Below are positions 1 to 7,618 of a stretch of 16,151 nucleotides of DNA, in pieces (the stretch's first letter is position 1; each line of letters opens with the position of its first letter). Both the position numbers and the translations under genes were made by a program. The stretch is from Actinomycetes bacterium (GTDB lineage: Bacteria > Actinomycetota > Acidimicrobiia > Acidimicrobiales > RAAP-2): assembly GCA_021799915.1 (NCBI GenBank), contig JAJYZN010000045.1, positions 1-16,151 of the forward strand, in the 5' to 3' direction. Under the pieces are notes generated by a model. It searched no databases. It saw only the letters and a list, made by a program, of their open reading frames with translations, and was not told the DNA's origin.

Positions 1-1
1 A

Positions 2-883
2 AAATCGAGGCCAGGAAAAACTATCCGGGCACTAGTGATCGCCCTGGGGGTTTCCGCGCCATTGCTCTGCTCGCAGGCTCAGGGGATCGCAGGCGCCGCG
101 TCGGTCTCGGTGGCCCAGTCAGGCGTTGCAACCTCCTCCACCAACACCTCCTCCAAAACCTCCTCCAAAACCTCCTCCAAAACCTCCTCCAACACCTCCT
201 CCAACACCTCCACCAACACCTCCTCCAACACCTCACCCAATACGCTGATTGCTGCGACACGAGGTACCACGTCGACGTGCACAGCAGCCAAGCTTTCCGC
301 AGGACGGGTGAAGTTGGAAACGGCGCTCCACGCGCGTTTGGCCCGGTTGAGTGAGCTCTCGTCGGTCATCAGTGCGTCGGCCCACCTCACCCCGGGGGAT
401 CGGTCGACACTGACCGCTGACGTCGCAAGTGAGGAGGCGGGGATCGGTGCGATCCTGCGGCAGGTACCTGGCGACTCAACCTGTGGAGAGCTCAGGAACG
501 CCGCACGCCAGATGATCGTGAACTACCGTGTCTACGTCGTGATGGCTCCTCAAGTCCGGCTGACCATTGCAGACGATGATGAGGTGGCAATCGGCACAGT
601 GATCTCACGAGCGATAACGCGTGTGCAGGGAGAGATCAACGGATCGTCGAATCAGACGGGGGTAGCCGCGGCACGAGCATCCCTCGCCGCAGCCGAGAAC
701 CAAGCTGCGGCAGCCGGCCGTGACAGTGCAGGGATCTCTGCGACCGTGCTGCTGTTCACCCCGTCCTCGTACCCAGACTGCTGGAGCTCGTTCCTCTCGG
801 CGCGGACATCGCTTCGAGAGGGGCTCGTGGCACTGCGAGCGGCCCGGGCGGACCTCCGGGCGGCAATCGCAGCGCTGCAGTAG
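2..883 (+). CDS. Secreted Ser/Thr/Asn-repeat protein, 5' end outside the window
   Basis: I do not recognise a family. The frame is open to the left edge, and the codons before the first possible GTG (position 35) encode a basic stretch (KSRPGKTIR) followed by a hydrophobic run (ALVIALGVSAPLLCS). That is the n-region and h-region of a signal peptide, so the true start is probably a few codons outside the window. After the export signal comes a low-complexity linker of Thr-Ser-Ser-Asn/Lys tetrads (131-244), then about 210 residues that are mostly Ala-rich and helical, with three cysteines (in STCTAAK, DSTCGEL and YPDCWSS). The C-terminus (ALRAARADLRAAIAALQ) is strongly helical. It lies 46 bp before manB on the same strand. 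The linker resembles the flexible stalks of surface or secreted proteins and could be O-glycosylated; that is inference. The protein-coding call is firm, but its function is unknown. Confidence 0.8.
   Translation, partial: KSRPGKTIRALVIALGVSAPLLCSQAQGIAGAASVSVAQSGVATSSTNTSSKTSSKTSSKTSSNTSSNTSTNTSSNTSPNTLIAATRGTTSTCTAAKLSAGRVKLETALHARLARLSELSSVISASAHLTPGDRSTLTADVASEEAGIGAILRQVPGDSTCGELRNAARQMIVNYRVYVVMAPQVRLTIADDDEVAIGTVISRAITRVQGEINGSSNQTGVAAARASLAAAENQAAAAGRDSAGISATVLLFTPSSYPDCWSSFLSARTSLREGLVALRAARADLRAAIAALQ
131..244 (+). repeat. 12-bp tandem repeat (minisatellite) inside a coding region
   Basis: About nine in-frame units of 12 bp of the form ACC TCC TCC AAM, where M is A or C. They encode TSSK or TSSN, with variants TSST, TSTN and TSPN towards the ends. 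Three consecutive units are identical (K type). The 12-bp period keeps the reading frame, so copy number could vary without breaking the protein. The reverse strand is also open through the repeat (an EEVLEEVL pattern), but that is a by-product of the repeat. Confidence 0.9.
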
Positions 884-907
884 CGCTCATTGCCACTCGT
901 ATCGGCC

Positions 908-937
908 GAGCCGTTAGGCTGGGCGGCTCATGAGCCG
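908..937. promoter_or_regulatory. Inverted repeats over the manB start codon
   Basis: Positions 924-937 form a perfect 14-bp palindrome (CGGCTCATGAGCCG) with the manB ATG at its centre. A further GAGCCG at 908-913 is also complementary to 924-929. In RNA, 924-929 could pair either with 908-913 (10-nt loop) or with the first codons of manB, leaving CAUG in the loop. No good Shine-Dalgarno sequence is visible upstream of the ATG. It could be an operator or a translational control hairpin, or chance in GC-rich DNA; no function is shown. Confidence 0.35.
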
Positions 938-2297
938 GACCAGCGCCGTCTTCAAGGCGTATGACATCAGGGGGATCGTTCCTCGCCAGCTCGACGCCTC
1001 GCTCTGTCGGGCGATCGGATCGGCCTTCGCCCGTTTCACGAAATCCCCCCGGGTTCTCCTCGTGAGGGACATGCGTCCCTCAGGTCTCGAGCTGTCCGAG
1101 GCGTTCGCCGAGGGGGCTCGGGCAGAAGGCACGGCTGTCGTAGACCTGGGGATGGCATCGACCGACTTCCTCTACTTCGCCTCCGGCCGTCTCGATGCCC
1201 CCGGTGCGATGTTCACCGCCTCGCATAATCCCGCGGAGTACAACGGCATCAAGCTCTGCTACGGGGGTGCCCGGCCGATCGGGCGTGACACGGGATTGAG
1301 GGAGATCGAGGCTCTTGCCGATGAGGCGCTGCTCCAACCATCCCGTGGTGACGTGCTCGCACCGCTCGAGCATCTCGACCTCCTACCAGAGTACGCGCAG
1401 CACGTCCGTACTTTCGTCGACCCTTCTGTCCTACGGCCGCTGAAAGTGGTTGCTGACACTGCGAATGGCATGGGTGGTCTTGTCGTGCCGCTCGTGATGG
1501 AGGGGCTCCCTTTCGACGTGGAGCTCCTCTATCCCGAGTTGGATGGTTCGTTCCCGAACCATCCAGCCGATCCGATCCAGCCTGAGAATTTGGCCGATTT
1601 ACAGTCCGCGGTCCTGGCATCCGGCGCCGACGTGGGCCTCGCATTCGATGGAGATGCCGACCGGGTGTTTCTTGTCGACGAACGAGGCAGACCGGTGTCC
1701 GGTTCGCTCACCACTGCCCTGGTCGCCGCCTCGATGCTCGAAAAGCACAGGGGCGCCACGGTGTTGTACAACTTGATCTGCTCGAAAGTGGTGCCCGAAG
1801 TCATCGCCGAGCATGGTGGTGTCGGTGTGCGGACGAGGGTGGGTCACTCCTACATCAAGCAGGTCATGGCGGAGACCAATGCGGTGTTCGGAGGTGAGCA
1901 CTCCGGGCATTACTACTTCCGCGACAACTACCGAGCTGACTCAGGCATCATCACCGCGCTGGTTGTACTCGAGATGATGAGCCGAAGTGCAATCCCACTT
2001 TCGCAGATCCTCGCGCCCTACCAGCGGTACACGGACTCAGGCGAGATCAACACCGAGGTTGCCGACGTAGCGGCAGTGCTCGAAGCCGTCGCTCGCCACG
2101 AAGAAGCGGCAGGACGTCAGGTCGACCGCCTTGACGGCATCACGGTCGATCGTGGTGACTGGTGGTATAACCTGCGGCCGTCGAACACCGAACCCCTGTT
2201 GCGCCTGAACCTCGAAGCGCCTGACGAGGCGAGTTGTGCACGCCATGTCCATGAGATCCTCGCGTTCGTATCGGGCGATGCCTCGGACACTGGGTGA
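930..2297 (+). CDS. manB: Phosphomannomutase/phosphoglucomutase (ManB)
   Basis: Interconverts hexose 6-phosphate and hexose 1-phosphate (mannose and probably glucose), supplying the cytoplasmic precursor for GDP-mannose and NDP-glucose used in envelope glycans. It belongs to the alpha-D-phosphohexomutase family, and all four motifs are present in order. The catalytic phosphoserine loop TASHNP has Ser98, the Mg-binding loop DGDADR spans 240-245, the sugar-recognition loop GEHSGH spans 322-327, and the C-terminal phosphate-binding loop RPSNTEP spans 416-422. The N-terminal KAYDIRG is also typical. Its 455 residues match bacterial PMM/PGM enzymes. The ATG at 930 puts KAYDIRG at residue 9, as expected, although its Shine-Dalgarno sequence is weak. 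The Trm112-like and SIS genes follow on the same strand, the arrangement I recall from actinobacterial manB loci. Sugar preference cannot be read from sequence, so manB versus pgm is by context. Confidence 0.95.
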   Translation: MSRTSAVFKAYDIRGIVPRQLDASLCRAIGSAFARFTKSPRVLLVRDMRPSGLELSEAFAEGARAEGTAVVDLGMASTDFLYFASGRLDAPGAMFTASHNPAEYNGIKLCYGGARPIGRDTGLREIEALADEALLQPSRGDVLAPLEHLDLLPEYAQHVRTFVDPSVLRPLKVVADTANGMGGLVVPLVMEGLPFDVELLYPELDGSFPNHPADPIQPENLADLQSAVLASGADVGLAFDGDADRVFLVDERGRPVSGSLTTALVAASMLEKHRGATVLYNLICSKVVPEVIAEHGGVGVRTRVGHSYIKQVMAETNAVFGGEHSGHYYFRDNYRADSGIITALVVLEMMSRSAIPLSQILAPYQRYTDSGEINTEVADVAAVLEAVARHEEAAGRQVDRLDGITVDRGDWWYNLRPSNTEPLLRLNLEAPDEASCARHVHEILAFVSGDASDTG

Positions 2298-2350
2298 CGG
2301 AAGGCGCGTGCAAGAGGATTGGGATGGCTCGCTGAGTGAGCGAGTGGGAT

Positions 2351-2358
2351 GAGAGGAG
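2351..2358 (+). promoter_or_regulatory. Shine-Dalgarno site fixing the Trm112-like start
   Basis: GAGAGGAG sits 5 nt before the ATG at 2364. It would overlap the coding region of the alternative in-frame ATG at 2349, which has no such site. It therefore supports 2364 as the start. Confidence 0.7.
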
Positions 2359-2363
2359 CTGCG

Positions 2364-2663
2364 ATGCCGTTGGACCCGTTGCTGATTGAAGTGCTGGCAT
2401 GTCCCGTTGACAAAGGACCCCTGCTGTGGTTCGAGGATGAAGAGATCCTCTACAACCCGAGGCTGAAGAAGTCCTACGCAGTCCGAGAAGGTATTCCAGT
2501 GCTGCTCGTTGACGAGGCGACCGATGTCGGCGAGCCAGAGCACGAGCGTCTCATTGCCAAAGCATCTGCTGGCGGAGCTCGAGAGACCGGGCACGGCCCC
2601 GGCACTTCCCGAACCGACGGTCTCTCCCCACGCGACAGCGCCTCACCTTCTGAGGAAGCCTAG
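2364..2663 (+). CDS. Trm112-family (YcaR/DUF343-like) small protein
   Basis: A 99-residue protein whose first 55 or so residues match the Trm112/YcaR fold: LLIEVLACPVDKGPL, then a tyrosine-rich strand and YAVREGIPVLL near residues 40-50. In the family this is a small zinc-ribbon-like partner or activator of other enzymes, often methyltransferases. Here the usual CPxC pair is reduced to CPVD, so metal binding by that site is unlikely. YcaR is only about 60 residues; the last 40 or so residues here (Gly, Ser, Thr and Pro rich) are an unusual, probably disordered tail. The gene lies between manB and the SIS gene, and its stop is 7 bp before my chosen SIS start, so the three are probably one transcript. 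The partner enzyme is not known. Confidence 0.82.
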   Translation: MPLDPLLIEVLACPVDKGPLLWFEDEEILYNPRLKKSYAVREGIPVLLVDEATDVGEPEHERLIAKASAGGARETGHGPGTSRTDGLSPRDSASPSEEA

Positions 2664-2670
2664 CTTCTCG

Positions 2671-3780
2671 GTGGACCCCGAACGCGCCACGAGCGCGACC
2701 GCGCATGACGAAGATGATCCGGGACGCGCCCGGCTGCTTTCGGAGCCTTTGCAAGCACGTCCAGACACCCTTGGCATGTGGGATGCGCTGTCCACGTGCA
2801 CCGAGCAGATCGCGACCGCGGTCCGCCAAGCCGAGCCGCGCGGACCTCTGCCTGACCCAGGTCGGCTCGACAATGTCGTGATCTACGGGATGGATGCAGG
2901 TGCAATGACCTGCGACCTGCTCGAAGCGGTCGCCGTACCGCTCGCGGCACGACCGCTCGTCGCGTTGAAGTCGCACGACCTGCCGGCGTTTGTCGGGGCC
3001 TCCTCGCTGCTCCTCGCCGTCACATGGTCAGGGGAGATGGAAGAGACCCTGGTCCTCGTCGATTCGGCTCGAGCGGCTGGGGCAAGTGTCGTCGTGGTGA
3101 CCAAGGGCGGGACGTTGGCAACTCTGACCGAACGGCACGGACAATGCATCGTGCCCATTCCCACAGAGGCTCCCGACTCCAGAGTTTCCCTCGGAGCACT
3201 TTGCGCCCTCCCGGCGGTGGTACTCGAGCGGCTCGGCCTCCTCGAGGGTGCGGTCCGCCAAGTCGAAGAAGCTGTGGAGGTTCTCGAGCAGCGTCGGAAC
3301 GACTGGCTCTCGACCGACGGCCTCGCGGCGTCCGTCGCGAGGCGGATCGGGCGCACGTTCCCGCTCGTGCACGGCTCGCGAGGTCCTGCTGCGGTGTCGG
3401 CGCGTCACTGGAAGTCTCAGGTCAACATCAATGCCAAGACTCCGGCATTCTGGTCCTTCCAACCCGACCTCTGCCAAGACGAGATCGCCGGATGGGGGCA
3501 GGCCGGCGACGTGACCCGCCCACTACTCACGGTCGTGTCGCTGCGACATGACGGGGGGCGTCCTGGGGTGGCCGCGCGGTTCTCGGTGGTGAACGACATG
3601 CTGCGCGAGGTGGTTGCCGACGTCATCGAAGTACGGTCACGAGCGAAAAGTGCCCTGGCCGTCTTCTTCGATCTCGCAATGCTCGGAGACGCTGTGTCGC
3701 TCCATCTGGCAGCCAAAGAGGGAGTGGACCCAGGACCTGTCCCGATCTTTGCTGAGCTGCAAGAAGCTCTTGGCACTTGA
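2671..3780 (+). CDS. PGI/PMI-like SIS-domain protein, possibly catalytically altered
   Basis: Related to bifunctional phosphoglucose/phosphomannose isomerases. An SIS sugar-phosphate-binding domain (YGMDAGAM, then TWSGEMEETL) is followed by the PGI/PMI C-terminal domain (NINAKTPAFW, PDLCQDEIAGW, and the tail AAKEGVDPGPVPIF). With the GTG at 2671 it is 369 residues, a normal length, and starts just after the Trm112-like stop; GAGGA at 2652-2656 lies rather far upstream. The frame is open from 2509, but an ATG there would overlap the preceding gene by 155 bp. In the Pyrobaculum enzyme the catalytic residues are Glu203, His219 and Lys298. The equivalent places here appear to be Ile253, Gln269 and Lys349. 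The 16-residue spacing of the first two is identical, so two catalytic residues look replaced. It may be a sugar-phosphate sensor or regulatory subunit rather than an isomerase. Confidence 0.8.
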   Translation: MDPERATSATAHDEDDPGRARLLSEPLQARPDTLGMWDALSTCTEQIATAVRQAEPRGPLPDPGRLDNVVIYGMDAGAMTCDLLEAVAVPLAARPLVALKSHDLPAFVGASSLLLAVTWSGEMEETLVLVDSARAAGASVVVVTKGGTLATLTERHGQCIVPIPTEAPDSRVSLGALCALPAVVLERLGLLEGAVRQVEEAVEVLEQRRNDWLSTDGLAASVARRIGRTFPLVHGSRGPAAVSARHWKSQVNINAKTPAFWSFQPDLCQDEIAGWGQAGDVTRPLLTVVSLRHDGGRPGVAARFSVVNDMLREVVADVIEVRSRAKSALAVFFDLAMLGDAVSLHLAAKEGVDPGPVPIFAELQEALGT

Positions 3781-3842
3781 CCCGCACGATGTGTCGTCGT
3801 GTGCGAGATGATCGAGCCGATGGGATCGCAGGCGCGCGCAGG

Positions 3843-5921
3843 TCAGCCCTTTGCGGTGGCGGATACGGGGGTCACCGGATGCTTGACCAGGTAGTTGAAG
3901 ATGTTCACCACCGCGGGAGCTGCCGCCTGATCTCCGTACCCCCCCTGTGTGACAGCTGCGACGACGACGTACTGAGGGTTGGGGATCGGACCGAACCCGA
4001 TGAACCAGGCGTCAGGCTCTTTGGTTGTGCCGGTGGAGACTGTGGCTGATCCGGTCTTGCCGGCGATGCGGAACGTTGTGAGACTGAAGTGCGCATACTG
4101 TTTGAAGATGGCATACGCCGTGCCTTTGGGTGTCGCCACGACCCCCTCGAAACCCTGCAGCATCGGTTGGTAGATTGACGCGGGCAGGTTGACCGTTCCC
4201 GTCACTTTCGGCGCGAAGCTCTTCACCACTTTCCCCGACGGGGTGGTGATCTCGGCTGCGACCTCTGGTTGGTAACGAGTGCCGCCGTTGGCAAAAGTCG
4301 AGTACGCCTGGGCCATCTCGATTGGGGTGAGGACCGTCTCACCCTGGCCGAACGCCATTTCGAGGTTTGTCCCTGCATACCAGCTGTCATAGGGGAATGC
4401 CTTGGGTGTGGCCTGGTGGAGCTCCTTGCGCAGCGCCGGACTGTCGACGCGCCCTTGCACTTCGTCGGGAAGGTCGATGCCGGTGAGCTCGCCCATGCCG
4501 TAGCTGTTGGCCACGTTCTGGATGGGGGTCGGTCCGTACTTGGCAGCGTTCACGTAGAACTGATAGCCGATGTTGTAGAAGTAGTCGTCGTCAGACTCCG
4601 TAAGTGCGAGCGGCATCGTGATCTTGCCGGCATCTGTGGGTTGATCGTCATGAAAGGTGCAATAGCCCTTGCATGTCGGTATCGAGTACGTTCCGGGATC
4701 TGTGAACACTGTCGACGCGCCGAGGAGCCCGGTCTGCAGCGCCGCGGTGGCCGACGCCAACTTGAAGCTTGAGCCCGGAGTGTACAAACCCTGGATGGCG
4801 TAGTTGTCCAACGCACCCGATGCTTCGAGCGTTGAGTAATTCGCCTCCGAGATGCCCCCGAGCCACTCTGTCAATTTGTAATCGGGGTAGGAGGCCATGG
4901 CCAAGACCGCCCCGGTTTGGACATCCATCACCACGGCGGCTGCCGTCTTTGCCGCCGGAAGATGGCCAGTGGTCGGATCCACGGTGCTGCGGTCGGCAAC
5001 GACGTCGGCTGTGAGAGCGCTCTGGACGGCGCGTTGGAGTGTCAAGTTGATGTTGGTGACCACAGTGTCCCCCTGCTCTGGCGGGGTCGTGTGCCGCGTG
5101 CCGACCGTCTGCCCCAGGGCGTTCACCAGCAGTTCTTTGAGACCGGGCTTGCCGGCGAGATACTGCTGGTACTCGTTCTCCAGACCGGACTGCCCGTACT
5201 GTGTCGCCTGTGAGTAGCGCCCTGTGCTGTGCGCTTTCAGCTCTGTGGCGGTGATCGCCCCCACGTAGCCGAGGACCTGAGCAGCGACTGTCCCTCCCTG
5301 CGGGTACGTCCTTTCGGTGACCTGCTGGACCGTGAGGCCAGGGAAATCTGACGGGTGGGTCTCGATGTACTGGACGGTCGCCGCCGAAGCTCCGGTCAAG
5401 ATGGGGACCGGTTCGTACGGGCTGTACTGGCTGTTGCTGAGCGCTGATTGGACCTGTGTGGGCGTGTCACCGACGATGGCAGCAGCGTCGGCAACCGCCG
5501 ACGGATCTTGTGTGGCGACCGTCCGCGAGAGCGCGATCTGGTACTGCACTTGATCACCTGCGAGGATCGTGCCGTTGCTCGACGTGATGAGGCCGCGGGG
5601 CGCAGGTACCGACACCGTGCGGACCTCGTTGGCGTTCACTGCAGCCGTGTAGGTCGAATGGTCGCTGGCCTGAATGGCCCATAAGCGCAGGATGAGGACG
5701 ACGAAGAGCACCAGTACGATCACACCTACGATATTGAGTCGAAGTTGCGGGCGACCCGTGAGCTCTTCAGGTGAGCTGACCATCGCCACAACGTTCACGT
5801 TCCGCCGGGGTTTGAAGCGCAAACGGTGCCGGCGCCGCTTCCAGAAATGCTCGCGACGCCCAGGAGGGGCTGAGGAGCGGCGGCCGGGGCCAAACGTGGA
5901 ACGTCGTGATCGGCGAGTCAT
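3843..5921 (-). CDS. mrdA: Class B penicillin-binding protein 2 (MrdA type)
   Basis: A peptidoglycan DD-transpeptidase, membrane-anchored with its catalytic domain outside the cell; MrdA-type enzymes cross-link wall during elongation. The protein has an Arg/Lys-rich cytoplasmic tail (17 basic residues in the first 40), one membrane segment at about 61-83, and a dimerisation/pedestal domain with APRG, RTYPQGG and a GLENEYQQYLAGKPG element. The transpeptidase domain follows. Its catalytic motifs are SSFK (Ser384, Lys387), SDD at 443-445 (Asp where Asn is usual) and KTGSA (Lys622). Its 692 residues are long for PBP2 because of the basic tail. A second in-frame ATG at residue 47 would remove most of that tail and is a possible true start. 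It lies 37 bp downstream of pbpA, probably in one transcript, and is convergent with the SIS gene. No rodA, mreB, mreC or mreD is in the window. Confidence 0.93.
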   Translation of the reverse strand: MTRRSRRSTFGPGRRSSAPPGRREHFWKRRRHRLRFKPRRNVNVVAMVSSPEELTGRPQLRLNIVGVIVLVLFVVLILRLWAIQASDHSTYTAAVNANEVRTVSVPAPRGLITSSNGTILAGDQVQYQIALSRTVATQDPSAVADAAAIVGDTPTQVQSALSNSQYSPYEPVPILTGASAATVQYIETHPSDFPGLTVQQVTERTYPQGGTVAAQVLGYVGAITATELKAHSTGRYSQATQYGQSGLENEYQQYLAGKPGLKELLVNALGQTVGTRHTTPPEQGDTVVTNINLTLQRAVQSALTADVVADRSTVDPTTGHLPAAKTAAAVVMDVQTGAVLAMASYPDYKLTEWLGGISEANYSTLEASGALDNYAIQGLYTPGSSFKLASATAALQTGLLGASTVFTDPGTYSIPTCKGYCTFHDDQPTDAGKITMPLALTESDDDYFYNIGYQFYVNAAKYGPTPIQNVANSYGMGELTGIDLPDEVQGRVDSPALRKELHQATPKAFPYDSWYAGTNLEMAFGQGETVLTPIEMAQAYSTFANGGTRYQPEVAAEITTPSGKVVKSFAPKVTGTVNLPASIYQPMLQGFEGVVATPKGTAYAIFKQYAHFSLTTFRIAGKTGSATVSTGTTKEPDAWFIGFGPIPNPQYVVVAAVTQGGYGDQAAAPAVVNIFNYLVKHPVTPVSATAKG

Positions 5922-5958
5922 GGGAGACCGCCCGGGTGATCGGGTGGTTTGGGACGGC

Positions 5959-7488
5959 TCATTGTCCGGCAGGGGGGTGGAGAGCGGCTGTCATCATCGT
6001 TCGCATGATGGGACCAGCCACGGTCGCCCCCGCACTTGTTGTCGGTTGGTACGGCACGAGCACAGCGATGGCGATGGTCGGGTGTGTATAGGGCGCGAAG
6101 CCGATCATCCAGTCTTGGGTGTTCGTGAGGAGTGTCGGGAGTGTCGTCTGAGCCGTTCCGGTCTTCACCGCGATCTTCAATGAGGGTGGGAAGATACCGT
6201 ACGCGGTACCGGTTGGTGTGGTGGCGACGGTCTGCATCAACCGGTTCACCTGGGCTGCCACCGATGGGGTCATTGAGTGCTTGTAGACGGTTGGTTGGTA
6301 CCTCTCGACCAGGCTCCCGTTGGCTGCGTGGACTGACGCCATGACGTGAGGCGTCATGAGGGAGCCGCCGTTGGCAACAGCTGCCGCGACCATCGCCTGC
6401 TGGAGGACGGTGGCTTTGACGTCCTGCTGGCCGAAGGCCGAGATGGCAAGGCCCGCTTGTCCCAGGTCTGTGGACGCGAAGTCCGATGGCTTGGGAAAGT
6501 GAGACGGAGCAACGTTGGGAATGTCGATCGGGGGCACCGAGTTGTAGCCGAAGAGCTCTGCTTGTTTGAACAGCGTTGTGGCGCCGAGCGCCAGTCCGAG
6601 CTGGGCGTAGCCCGGGTCGCATGACGGTGGCAGCATCTGGGCGATGGTGCCACCGCAGGCGTTCGCATGTGTGTATGTCCGGGCGTCGTTGCAGATGGGC
6701 TGGACGCGCCCTACAACGGTCGTGCATCGGTTCACCGGGAACGTGAAGTTGGCCAAGCTCGGCTTCAGGTTGTAGACCGCGGTCGTGGTCACGATCTTGA
6801 ACGTCGACCCGGGGGGTTCAGGTGCGTCGGTAGCGATCGGATAGCCGCCGAAAAATCCCTCGTGATCGGGCACTGTGAAATCGGCATGGCTCGCCGCCTT
6901 CTCCTTGGCGATGTCGGGGTTCGAGAGTGTGTTGGGTGTGAACGATGGGCTCGAGTACATGGCCAGCACGGCTCCGGTTTGCACGTCGAGAACGACGATG
7001 CCGCCGTCTTTGTCCGGTGACACCACATCAGCCAGCTCTTGCCGTGCCAGGGTCTGGAGATATGGCTCGATGGTGATCGTCACGTCGTCGGCCGACGGGG
7101 CGGGTGGATTGAGCAGTTGGCTGATCGACTGGGCAGGCTGCTTGTGGGCCACGAGCTTTGTGTTGTACTCGTACTCGATCCCGGCGGTGCCGCGGTAAGG
7201 GGATGTGTACCCGACGACCTGGGAGTAGAGCGAACCCTGCGGGTAGTAGCGGACGTACTCGTATGTGCTCGATGTCTTGGGTGCTTGGACGGACTCGGCC
7301 AGGATCTGGCCATTGGCCGCGAGGATGTCGCCGCGCAGGTTGTCGAAGTGCGCCGCGGCATTTCGAGGGTTCTTGGGTGTGGCATTCAGACGGGGTGCTT
7401 GACGGACCTGGATGTTCACCAGCTGTAGCACGATCAGTGCGAAGCAGACCATGAGCCCGACACCGAGCCATTGGATGCGTCGTCCCAT
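5959..7488 (-). CDS. pbpA: Class B penicillin-binding protein (PbpA type)
   Basis: A peptidoglycan DD-transpeptidase of the short actinobacterial PbpA type, 509 residues. The N-terminus has one membrane segment (about residues 6-25) and then NPRNAAAHFDNLRGDILAANG, the start of the non-catalytic domain. The transpeptidase motifs are GSTFK (Ser228, Lys231), SCD at 289-291 (Asp where Asn is usual) and VKTGTAQ (Lys442). I chose the ATG at 7488 because GGAGGG lies just upstream (7492-7497), although its 3-nt spacer is short, and because MGRRIQWLG puts the membrane segment right at the start. A TTG at 7554 would add 22 residues without the membrane-protein look. It heads a two-gene PBP transcript and is divergent from the LysR gene across 130 bp. 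In mycobacteria pbpA follows rodA; that partner is absent here. Confidence 0.93.
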   Translation of the reverse strand: MGRRIQWLGVGLMVCFALIVLQLVNIQVRQAPRLNATPKNPRNAAAHFDNLRGDILAANGQILAESVQAPKTSSTYEYVRYYPQGSLYSQVVGYTSPYRGTAGIEYEYNTKLVAHKQPAQSISQLLNPPAPSADDVTITIEPYLQTLARQELADVVSPDKDGGIVVLDVQTGAVLAMYSSPSFTPNTLSNPDIAKEKAASHADFTVPDHEGFFGGYPIATDAPEPPGSTFKIVTTTAVYNLKPSLANFTFPVNRCTTVVGRVQPICNDARTYTHANACGGTIAQMLPPSCDPGYAQLGLALGATTLFKQAELFGYNSVPPIDIPNVAPSHFPKPSDFASTDLGQAGLAISAFGQQDVKATVLQQAMVAAAVANGGSLMTPHVMASVHAANGSLVERYQPTVYKHSMTPSVAAQVNRLMQTVATTPTGTAYGIFPPSLKIAVKTGTAQTTLPTLLTNTQDWMIGFAPYTHPTIAIAVLVPYQPTTSAGATVAGPIMRTMMTAALHPPAGQ

Positions 7489-7618
7489 CAACCCTCCGTC
7501 CGTCGGGGGCTCGCCCGACCGGCGGCCCAGGTCGGCAGGACGGACATGGGGCAAGCGTGCCGCCGGCCTTCTCGGAAGTCAAACAAGTAGAGTCTAGCTT
7601 ATCAAGAGGCAGACACAT
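7489..7618. promoter_or_regulatory. Divergent pbpA / LysR intergenic region
   Basis: A 130-bp gap between two divergent genes. About 7577-7619 is clearly A/T-richer than everything around it and is the likely place for back-to-back promoters and LysR binding. The LysR ATG has AAGAGG at 7604-7609, 9 nt upstream. I see a short CTT-ATC-AAG inverted repeat at 7598-7606 but no convincing -35/-10 pair on either strand. Shared regulation of both transcripts is inferred from layout only. Confidence 0.5.

Noticed and set aside
35..110. Lipoprotein signal in the first gene (PLLCS)
   Set aside because: Leu at the position before Cys is not allowed in a lipobox; an ordinary signal peptide fits better.
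131..244. CRISPR array
   Set aside because: Units are 12 bp with no spacers and keep a reading frame.
79..390. Open frame on the - strand with an EEVLEEVL repeat
   Set aside because: It is the complement of the 12-bp repeat in the + strand secreted protein, which has a signal peptide and a normal continuation. The - strand frame has no other support.
2509..2670. Longer N-terminus of the SIS protein
   Set aside because: It would overlap the Trm112-like gene by 155 bp, and these residues have no family resemblance; the GTG at 2671 gives the usual length.
3781..3842. Bidirectional terminator between the SIS gene and mrdA
   Set aside because: A GCAC/GTGC-type stem can be drawn but it is imperfect and has no T-run on either strand.
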